From assembly GCA_944383855.1 (NCBI GenBank), contig CALWRB010000049.1, forward strand, positions 1 through 59,616: DNA of 59,616 bases. The letters run 5' to 3'. This document shows positions 50,107-57,893 of the stretch, piece after piece. The position numbers were made by a program, and so were the translations under genes. The notes under the pieces are model-generated. The model saw only the letters and a list, made by a program, of their open reading frames with translations, did not search any database and was not told the DNA's origin. The DNA comes from an uncultured Lachnospiraceae bacterium. GTDB lineage: Bacteria; Bacillota; Clostridia; Lachnospirales; Anaerotignaceae. Every line of letters begins with the position of its first letter. Within the stretch, counting starts at the first letter, position 1.

Positions 50107-51519
50107 ATGGAAATGAAAAGAACGAGGTGGCAGAAAATTTTTCTGTATATTTGTATTATATCCTTGATTTTTACGTTGTTTACAGTCCCTGTATCTGCGA
50201 ACTCCGCGCAAAGCAAATGGAGCGGAACATCATCTACAGGTGCGATCGTAACCGGGGACACCTGCCCTATTGTGGTGGAAAAGGAAGTTTTGACATTCGA
50301 TATTCCGGAGTTTCCGAAACAGTATTATAGGAAGGCGCAAGAATACCTTGCTTACAGCGCAAAAGTGACTGCGGACTATACATTTTATAATCCTTCGGAT
50401 TACACGGTGTCCGCGACATTGGTATTCCCTTTCGGCACTGCCCCGGACTATGCCTATGTATATGATACGCAAACGGGCAGCATGATTTTTCAGGCAGACA
50501 CAGAAAAGTATGATGTTACGGTAAACGGTGAGGTGATCGAAAAATCATTGCGCCATACATTGAGCTATTTCGGAGCGGAGTTTGAATTGTCCAAAGATAT
50601 GGCACTGCTGCATGACGGATATATGGAAGATGAGTTTTATTCTCCGGATATGCCTGTTACAAGATATACCTATGTTCCCGAAGGGGTGGATACGGAAACA
50701 TATACGGCTGCAAATGCGGCATTTGTGCTTTCGGCTGATCCTGCAAAAACAAAGGTTCTGATGGAAAACCAAAACGGCGGAACGCTACTGGACGATGCGG
50801 TACAGTTGGAAGGCTGGGTGCAAAGCGGAGAATTTATCGTCAATGTCATCGGGGAGTCGCTTGATCAGATGCCGGAGTGGAAATTTTATGAAAACGGTGC
50901 CTGCGAAAAAGAGATCGACGGCAGTATGTGCTTAGCGGATACCAATGTCACCACACTAAAAGAATTTGCGCTGTCCGCTTATGATGAAAACACAGGCGTA
51001 TCGCAGGAAGATTGGTACAATGCCGTTGTAGAGTCCATGAAGTCTTTGGAGTGGTCTGGCGGGGCTTTGTCAGGTGCAGAGTTTCAGTTCGATGTTTCGG
51101 ACCGCCTGATGCGTTGGTATTCGTATGACATTACCATTGGCGCCGGGGAGAGGATCGAAAATACTGTGACAGCACCGATCTATCCGTCTTTCGATATTGA
51201 CTACGAACCGCCCGTTTACGAATACACTTATTTGCTTTCTCCCGCAAAAAGCTGGCAAAGTTTTGGTGCGTTGGATATTATCGTCAATACACCTTACTAT
51301 ATGATAGAAAGCGGACCGGAAGGGTTCGAACGCACGGAAAGCGGATATGATTGTCACCTGATGGGACTGCCGGATCAGGAACTGACGCTTACGCTTTGTA
51401 CGGAAGCGCAAACGCAAGCGCCTGTTTCTCAAACAAGTTTTCTTTGGCTGCCGACTGCCGTTTTTTTCGGTGCGCTTTTGGTGCTGATCGCGCTATGGGT
51501 GCGCAGGGTACGAAAATAG
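50107..51519 (+). CDS. Secreted, C-terminally anchored protein of unknown function
   Basis: 470 residues. Signal peptide (1-31, ending VPVSANS), a beta-rich body (ADYTFYNPSDYTVSATLVFP; YVYDTQTGSMIFQADTEKYD) and one C-terminal membrane helix (about 448-466) followed by RRVRK. A repeated theme of strands suggests an Ig-like fold; no enzyme motif recognised. Located on the outer face of the membrane. Start: two Met at codons 1 and 3 (GGGAGGTGT upstream supports the first). It closes the locus starting with the sigma gene at 46370. Confidence 0.78.
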   Translation: MEMKRTRWQKIFLYICIISLIFTLFTVPVSANSAQSKWSGTSSTGAIVTGDTCPIVVEKEVLTFDIPEFPKQYYRKAQEYLAYSAKVTADYTFYNPSDYTVSATLVFPFGTAPDYAYVYDTQTGSMIFQADTEKYDVTVNGEVIEKSLRHTLSYFGAEFELSKDMALLHDGYMEDEFYSPDMPVTRYTYVPEGVDTETYTAANAAFVLSADPAKTKVLMENQNGGTLLDDAVQLEGWVQSGEFIVNVIGESLDQMPEWKFYENGACEKEIDGSMCLADTNVTTLKEFALSAYDENTGVSQEDWYNAVVESMKSLEWSGGALSGAEFQFDVSDRLMRWYSYDITIGAGERIENTVTAPIYPSFDIDYEPPVYEYTYLLSPAKSWQSFGALDIIVNTPYYMIESGPEGFERTESGYDCHLMGLPDQELTLTLCTEAQTQAPVSQTSFLWLPTAVFFGALLVLIALWVRRVRK

Positions 51520-51573
51520 ATCGGTTCCTGCAAAAAAATGTTGCAAGATAAGGTTATTTTTTGATGGATATTG

Positions 51574-51623
51574 AAAAAGCATTTTCGCATCTGTTGGGAA
51601 AAGGAAGCGGAAATGCTTTTTTT
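51574..51623 (+). terminator. Intrinsic terminator of the 50107-51519 gene
   Basis: AAAAAGCATTT / AAATGCTTTTT stem with inner CGC/GCG pairs, then T7. Confidence 0.78.
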
Positions 51624-51718
51624 GTGTTAAAATAAAGATAAAACAATGCTTTGGGTAGATAAAAAAGTAAAAATACGATGGCGAAAAGAGGATATTTGCC
51701 GCATTTGCGGTAAGACGC

Positions 51719-51747
51719 TTGAAGATAAGGGCGTATTGACATATAAT
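51719..51747 (+). promoter_or_regulatory. Promoter of the LytTR regulator gene
   Basis: TTGAAG, 17 bp spacer, TATAAT; leader of about 145 nt. Nothing else of note in 51624-51898. Confidence 0.6.
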
Positions 51748-51898
51748 TTATCGCGTGAAGATATGTGAGAAAAAATTTTGTTGGATACGAAAGGTTCGCA
51801 GTATCCGCGCTATAGGAGAAGATGCCGCAGACGGTGCGTTTTTGCCCATAGACGTACGACAACCGAGGCGGAAAACACGAAAGAAGGGGAAAAAGACG

Positions 51899-52648
51899 AT
51901 GCTGAAAATATCTATTTGTGACGATGATGCCAAAGACAGAAAACAGATCACAGATAATTTGACTGCTTACATCGCGGCGCACAGTGAATGTGGCATTGCA
52001 TTCGATGTATATTCCTCTGCGTTTGAAATGCTGGACGCCTTTGAGAAGATCGGCAGCCCTGATATTGCTTTGTTAGATATCTGTATGCCCGGTATGCTGG
52101 GAACAGAAGTGGCACGGGATATTCTCAGATGCAGCGAGAATACGGATATTATATTTCTGACAAACAGCTCAGATTATGCGATCGAGGCTTTTTCGATCCA
52201 TGCATCAGATTATGTCATAAAACCCTACACACAGCAAAAATTCAACGAAACTCTGGACCGAGTGATCGGTATGCGGCAGTCAGACAGGACATGGATCCTT
52301 CTTTCCAGCGAAGGGGAGCTGCATCGGATCGCGTTGGAAGATGTATTATATATAGAAACGATAGATAAGCTCCGTCTGTTTTACCTTTTATCCGGAAAAG
52401 AGCTGAGCACTTGGGTGACGCACGCGAAGCTGCAGGAGTATCTGAGCGGCGTGAAAGGCATGGTAAGCTGCGGCGCCTCTTATGTTGTGAATTTACGCCA
52501 TGTCCGCAGTTTTTCCGGATCGAATCTGGAAATGGAAAACGGCACGCGGATCCCCATTCCCAGACGTCTGCGCTCTCAGATCAAGCAGGCTTATTTTGAT
52601 TTTTATTTGAAGAAAGCAAAAAACGGGTGCTTGCATTCTAAAGAATAG
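51899..52648 (+). CDS. LytTR family response regulator
   Basis: 249 residues from ATG 51899; upstream frame has no ribosome site and is not counted. Receiver domain 1-120: acidic pocket CDDD (8-10), phospho-acceptor D60 in ALLDICMPG, Thr/Ser in FLTNSSDYA, Lys in YVIKPY. LytTR DNA-binding domain about 138-240: HRIALEDVLYIETIDKLRLF, VSCGASYVVNLRHVRSFSGS, GTRIPIPRRLRSQI. No histidine kinase gene is adjacent. A LytTR-type direct repeat lies 295 bp downstream of the stop, before the lipoprotein/STAS/SpoIIE/symporter genes, which it may control. Confidence 0.93.
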   Translation: MLKISICDDDAKDRKQITDNLTAYIAAHSECGIAFDVYSSAFEMLDAFEKIGSPDIALLDICMPGMLGTEVARDILRCSENTDIIFLTNSSDYAIEAFSIHASDYVIKPYTQQKFNETLDRVIGMRQSDRTWILLSSEGELHRIALEDVLYIETIDKLRLFYLLSGKELSTWVTHAKLQEYLSGVKGMVSCGASYVVNLRHVRSFSGSNLEMENGTRIPIPRRLRSQIKQAYFDFYLKKAKNGCLHSKE

Positions 52649-52689
52649 GGAATGTATCCTATGTTGGATTTGCCATACTTGCGGTTTTT

Positions 52690-52902
52690 ATGACGCCTGC
52701 CGTTTTGATGCGGAAAAGAAGGTATCCGTCAAAAAAAGACGATCCCGCCTTAAAACCGGAAAACGATCTGCCCGTTTTCGAAAATATCGGCATCGACGGT
52801 ATTATTTCTGTAACGATGCGCTATCAAAGGAAAGTGAACCGTAAAATACAAGAAAAATACCCGCACAGTCTGTGCGATTTTGAATACAGAAACAGGATAT
52901 GA
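52690..52902 (+). CDS. Doubtful short frame after the LytTR gene (70 aa)
   Basis: MTPAVLMRKRRYPSKKDDPA start, then charged sequence (RYQRKVNRKIQEKYPH). The codons just upstream in the same frame code for a hydrophobic stretch (SYVGFAILAVF) but there is no start codon before it and no ribosome site. It may be a remnant of a small membrane protein gene. Confidence 0.25.
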   Translation: MTPAVLMRKRRYPSKKDDPALKPENDLPVFENIGIDGIISVTMRYQRKVNRKIQEKYPHSLCDFEYRNRI

Positions 52903-52905
52903 TCG

Positions 52906-52938
52906 AAAAACTGCCGATAGGTGGTTTTTCTTTTTTTT
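52906..52938 (+). terminator. Terminator after the LytTR gene
   Basis: AAAACTGCC-gata-GGTGGTTTT hairpin (two G-T pairs) followed by TCTTTTTTTT. Confidence 0.55.
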
Positions 52939-52942
52939 ACGC

Positions 52943-52974
52943 GACCAATTTCGCAATCACACTGACCAATTTCG
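52943..52974 (+). promoter_or_regulatory. Candidate LytTR binding site (11-bp direct repeat, 21-bp period)
   Basis: GACCAATTTCG occurs at 52943-52953 and 52964-52974. LytTR regulators bind two 9-bp direct repeats separated by 12 bp, that is a 21-bp period, exactly the spacing here (ACCAATTTC-N12-ACCAATTTC). It follows the terminator of the LytTR gene and precedes the next operon. Confidence 0.6.
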
Positions 52975-53260
52975 TAAAAGTTTGCAATCGAAGGGAAAAC
53001 TGTGATATGGATAAATCAGTACAATGGGATCATGTGAATAAAAACCGTACTGCCGGATACGCAGAGCGGTTTTTGGCAAATATGTTTTTTTCGCAGATAG
53101 CGACAAAGCAGGCAGAAACGCAAGAAGCAGGCGAAAAACGCTGCCTGCGGGTCACAACGGCACAGATGACGGCTTCGGGAAGGCTTACGGGAAGCTAAAA
53201 TCAGGGAAGAAACAGAGGTGAGAGTGATCGAGAACGGCAAAGAAGGAAAGGAGGCTCATT
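52975..53260 (+). other. Leader region of the lipoprotein/STAS/SpoIIE/symporter operon
   Basis: About 285 bp. Contains a hairpin AAAACCG-ta-CTGC-N7-GCAG-ag-CGGTTTT (53041-53074) ending in T5, which could act as a terminator or attenuator in the leader. A 63-codon frame (53007-53198) starts after a poor site (GAAGGG, 10 bases away) and is not called as a gene. No sigma-A promoter of good quality follows the direct repeat, as expected for an activator-dependent promoter. Confidence 0.4.
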
Positions 53261-53542
53261 ATGCTTTGGTCACGGAAAAAAAAGAAGATTTCCTTTGCTG
53301 AGGTCGCAAAATTCAACTGGGAATCGGATACCAATGAACAGCTGCGCAAAGAGTTGTGCGAATTGGCAAAACAATACACCAAGTTGGAGCAAAAGGAATA
53401 TCGCAAGAAGCTTTTGATGCTGTTTCGAGAGCATGGGCTGGATCTGGACGATGAGCAGTTGGAGATGCTGCTGCTCCTTCGGCAAAAGACAGATCAAATG
53501 CTGTTAGAACAGGAAGCGGAAAAAGAGAAAAACACGGTGTAA
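53261..53542 (+). CDS. Small charged, helical protein of unknown function (93 aa)
   Basis: Not recognised. Lys-rich start (WSRKKKKISFAEVAKFN), then mostly helical, Glu/Lys/Leu-rich sequence (LRKELCELAKQYTKLEQKEY; DDEQLEMLLLLRQKTDQMLL) that could form a coiled coil. No signal peptide or membrane helix. A very good ribosome site (AAAGGAGG) supports translation. First gene of the operon after the direct repeat; the lipoprotein gene follows 39 bp later. Confidence 0.65.
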   Translation: MLWSRKKKKISFAEVAKFNWESDTNEQLRKELCELAKQYTKLEQKEYRKKLLMLFREHGLDLDDEQLEMLLLLRQKTDQMLLEQEAEKEKNTV

Positions 53543-53581
53543 GCAAAGAGTGACTGTTTCAAATCAAGAAGGGAGATCGGT

Positions 53582-54700
53582 ATGCGAAAAATCATGACAT
53601 TTTTTTTAGCGGCAGCCTTGATGCTTACTTGCGCTGTCGGCTGCTCGCAGGAGGCGAAAAATCCCGTAGAGGGAAAAAGGATAGCATATATCATGTATAT
53701 GTCTTCTTCCGCTATTTTCGAAATGTGGTCGGCGTCATTTACGCAAACGGCAGAGGCGCTTGGTATGCAGGCGGATACTTTTTTCTGTGATGACAGCGAC
53801 GAACAGTGGAGAAATACGATCTTGCAGTGTGCGGAAGAAGGGTATGACGGCTTATTGGTATCACACGGCGGAGTGGATTACGCGTGGGAGTTTTTGAAGG
53901 GAGTTTTGGAAGAATATCCGGATTTAAAAATTGCGACATTTGATACTTCTTTTCAAGATGAAAACGGTGCGACACAAACATTAGACGGTGTGGTGCAGCT
54001 GTTTCAGCAAGATGCGGGGCTGGCTTCGGTTTTGATCGAGGAAATATTGGAGATGTACCCGGAAAAAGTGGAAAAAGGGGAACCTGTCAATATTTTGCAG
54101 GTACAGGAAGAAGGCTACATCATTGCCTTTGACCGCAGACAGGAAGGATATGCGCTCTACGAAACAGAAGGAAAAATCAAGACATTGCAGCAAATAGCGC
54201 CGAAAGATCATTTGGATCCGGTTTCGTCTATGCAGCAGGTGGCACAGGAGATCATTTCTTTGTACGAAGAAGGGCAGATCGATGCTATTTGGTGCTGCTA
54301 CGATGTCTATGCCCAAGGAGTGTATCAGGCGTTGAAAGAACTGGACAGTGAGATCCCTATGGTATCGGTTGATATTTGTGATGAGGATATCCGCTGCATG
54401 GCGGAAGGAAAAAACTGGAAGGCTTGCGCGACGACCAACTGGACACTGAACGGAGAATTTGCTTGCCGGGTACTGGCTCTGGAGCTGGCGGAACAGTATG
54501 AAGATATCCAAGCCGCTTCCTGTTATGAGGAGAGTGTGGGCATGTGGATGGAAATTCCGTCTGTGGTGGTAACGCAAGAGCAGATCATGTCGAAAGAGGA
54601 TATTACGATCCAAAATCTTTCGGAGGTAGCAGATGAGGCTTACTCTGATAAAAGCTGGATGCCGTCTTGCGATTGGTTGGAGAGTACACTTGGAGAATAA
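53582..54700 (+). CDS. Periplasmic-binding-type lipoprotein (type I, RbsB-like)
   Basis: 372 residues. Lipoprotein signal with Cys at about 21 (LMLTCAVGC); the rest is a type I periplasmic-binding fold (KRIAYIMYMSSSAIFEMWSA; EEGYDGLLVSHGGVDYAW; YEEGQIDAIWCCYDVYAQGV; EIPMVSVDICDEDI). No ABC permease or ATPase is nearby. The next genes are STAS, phosphatase and symporter, so it may act as an outer sensor that reports a ligand to the Cache/phosphatase protein or feeds the symporter (inference). Confidence 0.87.
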   Translation: MRKIMTFFLAAALMLTCAVGCSQEAKNPVEGKRIAYIMYMSSSAIFEMWSASFTQTAEALGMQADTFFCDDSDEQWRNTILQCAEEGYDGLLVSHGGVDYAWEFLKGVLEEYPDLKIATFDTSFQDENGATQTLDGVVQLFQQDAGLASVLIEEILEMYPEKVEKGEPVNILQVQEEGYIIAFDRRQEGYALYETEGKIKTLQQIAPKDHLDPVSSMQQVAQEIISLYEEGQIDAIWCCYDVYAQGVYQALKELDSEIPMVSVDICDEDIRCMAEGKNWKACATTNWTLNGEFACRVLALELAEQYEDIQAASCYEESVGMWMEIPSVVVTQEQIMSKEDITIQNLSEVADEAYSDKSWMPSCDWLESTLGE

Positions 54701-54733
54701 CAATAAAAAGGGATCATTCTATGGAGGTGCAGT

Positions 54734-55030
54734 ATGAATATTCAGAAAACTTTAAACGGAACAGAATTGACAGTTGTTGTGGAAGGCAGACTGGACACCA
54801 CAACATCACCCAGACTGGAGGAAGAATTGAGAAGTAATGTGGAGGGTATCACAAGCCTTGTGATGGATTTCGAAAAATTGGAGTACATTTCTTCCGCCGG
54901 GTTGCGTGTGCTTTTGGCAATGCAGAAAATTATGAATCAACAAGGACAGATGGTTCTGAAAAATGTCAGTGAAGCCGTTATGGAAGTGCTTGAAGTTACA
55001 GGCTTTGTGGATATTTTGACGATTGAGTGA
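54734..55030 (+). CDS. STAS-domain anti-sigma factor antagonist (RsbV/SpoIIAA type)
   Basis: 98 residues, one STAS domain. The phospho-acceptor serine lies in EKLEYISSAGLRVLLAMQ (S54 by alignment with the SpoIIAA motif). In partner switching the kinase (RsbW type) phosphorylates this Ser and the SpoIIE/RsbU-type phosphatase removes it; both are encoded downstream. GGAGGTGCAGT precedes the ATG. The partner it releases, a sigma factor or something else, is not identified here. Confidence 0.93.
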   Translation: MNIQKTLNGTELTVVVEGRLDTTTSPRLEEELRSNVEGITSLVMDFEKLEYISSAGLRVLLAMQKIMNQQGQMVLKNVSEAVMEVLEVTGFVDILTIE

Positions 55031-55056
55031 GCCATCTTTGGAGGGAAGGTGGTTGT

Positions 55057-57876
55057 ATGGGATATCTACATCTTGGCTTGATCGCCTTGGGTCCTGCTGT
55101 GGCATCTGCCCTGTTTTACTGGTGTAATAAAAAAACGAAATTCTCGGAATTATCTGAAAAAAACAAGCAGATCATCTATGGACTGGTATTTGGCTTGTTA
55201 GCTGTTTTAGGGACTGAATTTGGTGTCACAGTGGACGGCGCATTGGTCAGCGTAAGAGATGCGGCTGCTTTATGCGCGGGATTGATTTTCGGCGCTCCTG
55301 CCGGAATACTTGCAGGACTGATCGGCGGAATCGTAAGATATTTTACCGCATTATTCGGCACCGGCTCCTACACCGGGATCGGCGCCAGTTTGATTACACT
55401 TTTAGCGGGCTTTTTAGGTGCAGCTTTACGAAAATGGATGTTTGATAATAAACGTCCCGCATGGTATTACGGCACAGCGGTCGCTTTTGTGCTGGAAGTG
55501 ATGAATATGCTTCTGGTTTTTTCCGGCAATATGAAAGATGTGCGTGAAGCATTCACATTGGTGCAAAAATGCGCTTTTCCGATGATCGCATTCAATGTCG
55601 GAGCGGCAACGCTGGCGATGTTAGTGGTATCTTATTTCGCGGGAGAGTTAACAAGTGCCAATCGTAAAAAATTTAAACTGCAGTTGGCACAGACATTTTC
55701 GCGCTGGCTCCTGCTTTGCGTCATATTTGCGTTTGCGGTATCCAGTCTGTTCATTTATGCGCTGCAGACAAGGCTTGCCGTAGACGATGCGGAGAAAATG
55801 CTTTCCATCTATATTGAAGATGTCCGAGATGATATCAACGATGCTTCAGATGAGAACCTGCTGGAATTGACCAAAAAGATCCGTGATGATTTAGAACGGA
55901 TCGGTAATTATGAGGAAGCGACATTGCTGTCTTTGTTGGAAGCAAACGATGTATCGGAGATCAATATTGTAAATGAAGAAGGCGTGATCATTGCAAGCAC
56001 GGCATCTTACTTTATCGGTTTTGATATGGAAAGCGGCGAGCAGTCAAAAGAATTTATGACACTGCTCAACGGAGAAGAGGAATTTGTGCAGCGGTATCAG
56101 CCGATTTCCCATAATTCCGATGTTTCCATGAAATATGCGGGAGCTGTTTTCCGTGACGGCGGATTTGTGCAGGTGGGATATAACTCCCAAAGATTCCAGA
56201 AGGATATTGACGAACAGGTGGTAGGGACTACAAGAAACCGTCATGTGGGAGAAAACGGGTTCATGCTGATCGTCAACGAGAATTTGGATTTGGTCAGCGA
56301 TCCGGACGGTCACGAAGGCATGCATCTGGACGTTACCGGAATCGATCTGCGGGCAGATGCGAACGGAACGAAAGTGGAAGGACAGCTGCTGGAGGAAACG
56401 GTTTACGGCGAAAGCTGCTATGTGATGTATGGCACTACAGAAGGGTATTATATCATTGGCGTGATGCCGAAAGAAGAAGTGGTCTTTGGACGCAATATTT
56501 CATTGTATATCACAGTATTTATTGAGGTGCTGGTATTTGCCACGCTCTTTGTATTGGTCTATTTTTTGGTGAAAAAACTTGTGGTGGAAAATATTCAAAA
56601 GATCAACCGATCTTTGGAGGAGATCACGGGAGGCAACTTAAACGTATCCGTAGATGTACGGACGAACGAAGAATTTGTGTCCCTATCCGATGATATCAAC
56701 TCGACGGTGCAGACACTGAAGGGGTATATCGCAGAGGCGGCGGCAAGGATCGATAAGGAACTGGAATTTGCCAAAACCATTCAGTTCTCTACACTTCCGT
56801 GTGTCTTTCCGCCTTATCCCGAAAGAACGGATTTTGATATATATGCCACCATGGATACAGCAAAAGAAGTCGGCGGGGATTTTTACGACTTTTATTTGCT
56901 GGACGAAAACAGACTTGCCTTTTTAATGGCCGATGTGTCCGGCAAGGGAATATCCGCTGCCATGTTTATGATGAAAGCCAAAACATTGATCAAAAGTTAC
57001 GCGGATAAAGAAAGCGATGTGGCGCAGATTCTAACAAGGGCTAATGCAGACTTATGTGAAAATAATGAGGCGGAAATGTTTGTGACTTGTTGGATGGGGA
57101 TCTTGGATCTTAGGACGTATACGGTGCATTTTGCCAATGCCGGGCATAATCCGCCGCTGATCAGAAGACAGGACGGAAGCTTTACATACTTTAAAACACG
57201 CCCCGGCTTTGTGTTGGCGGGAATGGAGGGAGTCAAGTACAGAAGCGGTGAATTCAAGCTGATGCCGTCAGATGAGATCTTCCTTTATACAGACGGTGTG
57301 ACAGAGGCGACCGATGCGCACAATCAGCTTTATGGTGATGACAGACTGGAAGCTGCTTTAAACAGGCTTGCCGGGAAAAGCGCGAAAGAGATTTGTCTTG
57401 GTGTGAAAGCAGATGTAGATGCTTTCGTGGGAGATGCCCCGCAGTTTGACGATATGACGATGCTTTGCCTTCGTTTGTCTAAAAAACATATGATCGAGGT
57501 GGATCCGAAAGAGGACTCTATGCAGGCGGTGGTATCCTTTGTGGAAGACACTCTTGCGCAGGCAGAGGTGCCGCTTAAAATAGCGGTAAAGATGAATATT
57601 GCGGTAGATGAGATCTATTCCAATATTCAACGCTACAGCGGTGCGACGAAAGCGATCGTGGAGTGCGCGGTGGAAGACGGGCGGATCAAACTGATATTTA
57701 CAGACGACGGAAGCCCGTATAACCCGTTGGAGAAAGAAGATCCCGACATTACCCTTTCGGCAGAGGAACGGGAAATCGGCGGACTTGGCATATTTATGGT
57801 CAAAAAGACGATGGACGAAGTGACATATGAGTATACGGACGGATTTAATAGGCTGACGCTAAAGAAAAAATGGTAA
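55057..57876 (+). CDS. Sensor protein: 5TM-Cache-HAMP-SpoIIE phosphatase fused to RsbW-like kinase
   Basis: 939 residues from ATG 55057 (GGAGGGAAGG upstream). Order: 5TMR-LYT-like membrane region (1-205, GLIFGAPAGILAGLIGGIVR), helix near 220, outer dCache-like domain (240-470, HVGENGFMLIVNENLDLVSD), helix 480-505, HAMP (505-560), PP2C/SpoIIE phosphatase (590-785; metal-binding DTAKEVGGDFYDF, ADVSGKGISAAMFM, LYTDGVTEATD, FDDMTM), and a C-terminal HATPase_c (800-939) with N-box NIAVDEIYSNIQRYS, G1 FTDDGSPYNPL and G2 GGLGIFMVKK. Thus RsbU and RsbW activities are in one chain, acting in opposite ways on the STAS protein encoded upstream. Confidence 0.93.
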   Translation: MGYLHLGLIALGPAVASALFYWCNKKTKFSELSEKNKQIIYGLVFGLLAVLGTEFGVTVDGALVSVRDAAALCAGLIFGAPAGILAGLIGGIVRYFTALFGTGSYTGIGASLITLLAGFLGAALRKWMFDNKRPAWYYGTAVAFVLEVMNMLLVFSGNMKDVREAFTLVQKCAFPMIAFNVGAATLAMLVVSYFAGELTSANRKKFKLQLAQTFSRWLLLCVIFAFAVSSLFIYALQTRLAVDDAEKMLSIYIEDVRDDINDASDENLLELTKKIRDDLERIGNYEEATLLSLLEANDVSEINIVNEEGVIIASTASYFIGFDMESGEQSKEFMTLLNGEEEFVQRYQPISHNSDVSMKYAGAVFRDGGFVQVGYNSQRFQKDIDEQVVGTTRNRHVGENGFMLIVNENLDLVSDPDGHEGMHLDVTGIDLRADANGTKVEGQLLEETVYGESCYVMYGTTEGYYIIGVMPKEEVVFGRNISLYITVFIEVLVFATLFVLVYFLVKKLVVENIQKINRSLEEITGGNLNVSVDVRTNEEFVSLSDDINSTVQTLKGYIAEAAARIDKELEFAKTIQFSTLPCVFPPYPERTDFDIYATMDTAKEVGGDFYDFYLLDENRLAFLMADVSGKGISAAMFMMKAKTLIKSYADKESDVAQILTRANADLCENNEAEMFVTCWMGILDLRTYTVHFANAGHNPPLIRRQDGSFTYFKTRPGFVLAGMEGVKYRSGEFKLMPSDEIFLYTDGVTEATDAHNQLYGDDRLEAALNRLAGKSAKEICLGVKADVDAFVGDAPQFDDMTMLCLRLSKKHMIEVDPKEDSMQAVVSFVEDTLAQAEVPLKIAVKMNIAVDEIYSNIQRYSGATKAIVECAVEDGRIKLIFTDDGSPYNPLEKEDPDITLSAEEREIGGLGIFMVKKTMDEVTYEYTDGFNRLTLKKKW

Positions 57877-57893
57877 TAAGGTGGCGGATAAAT

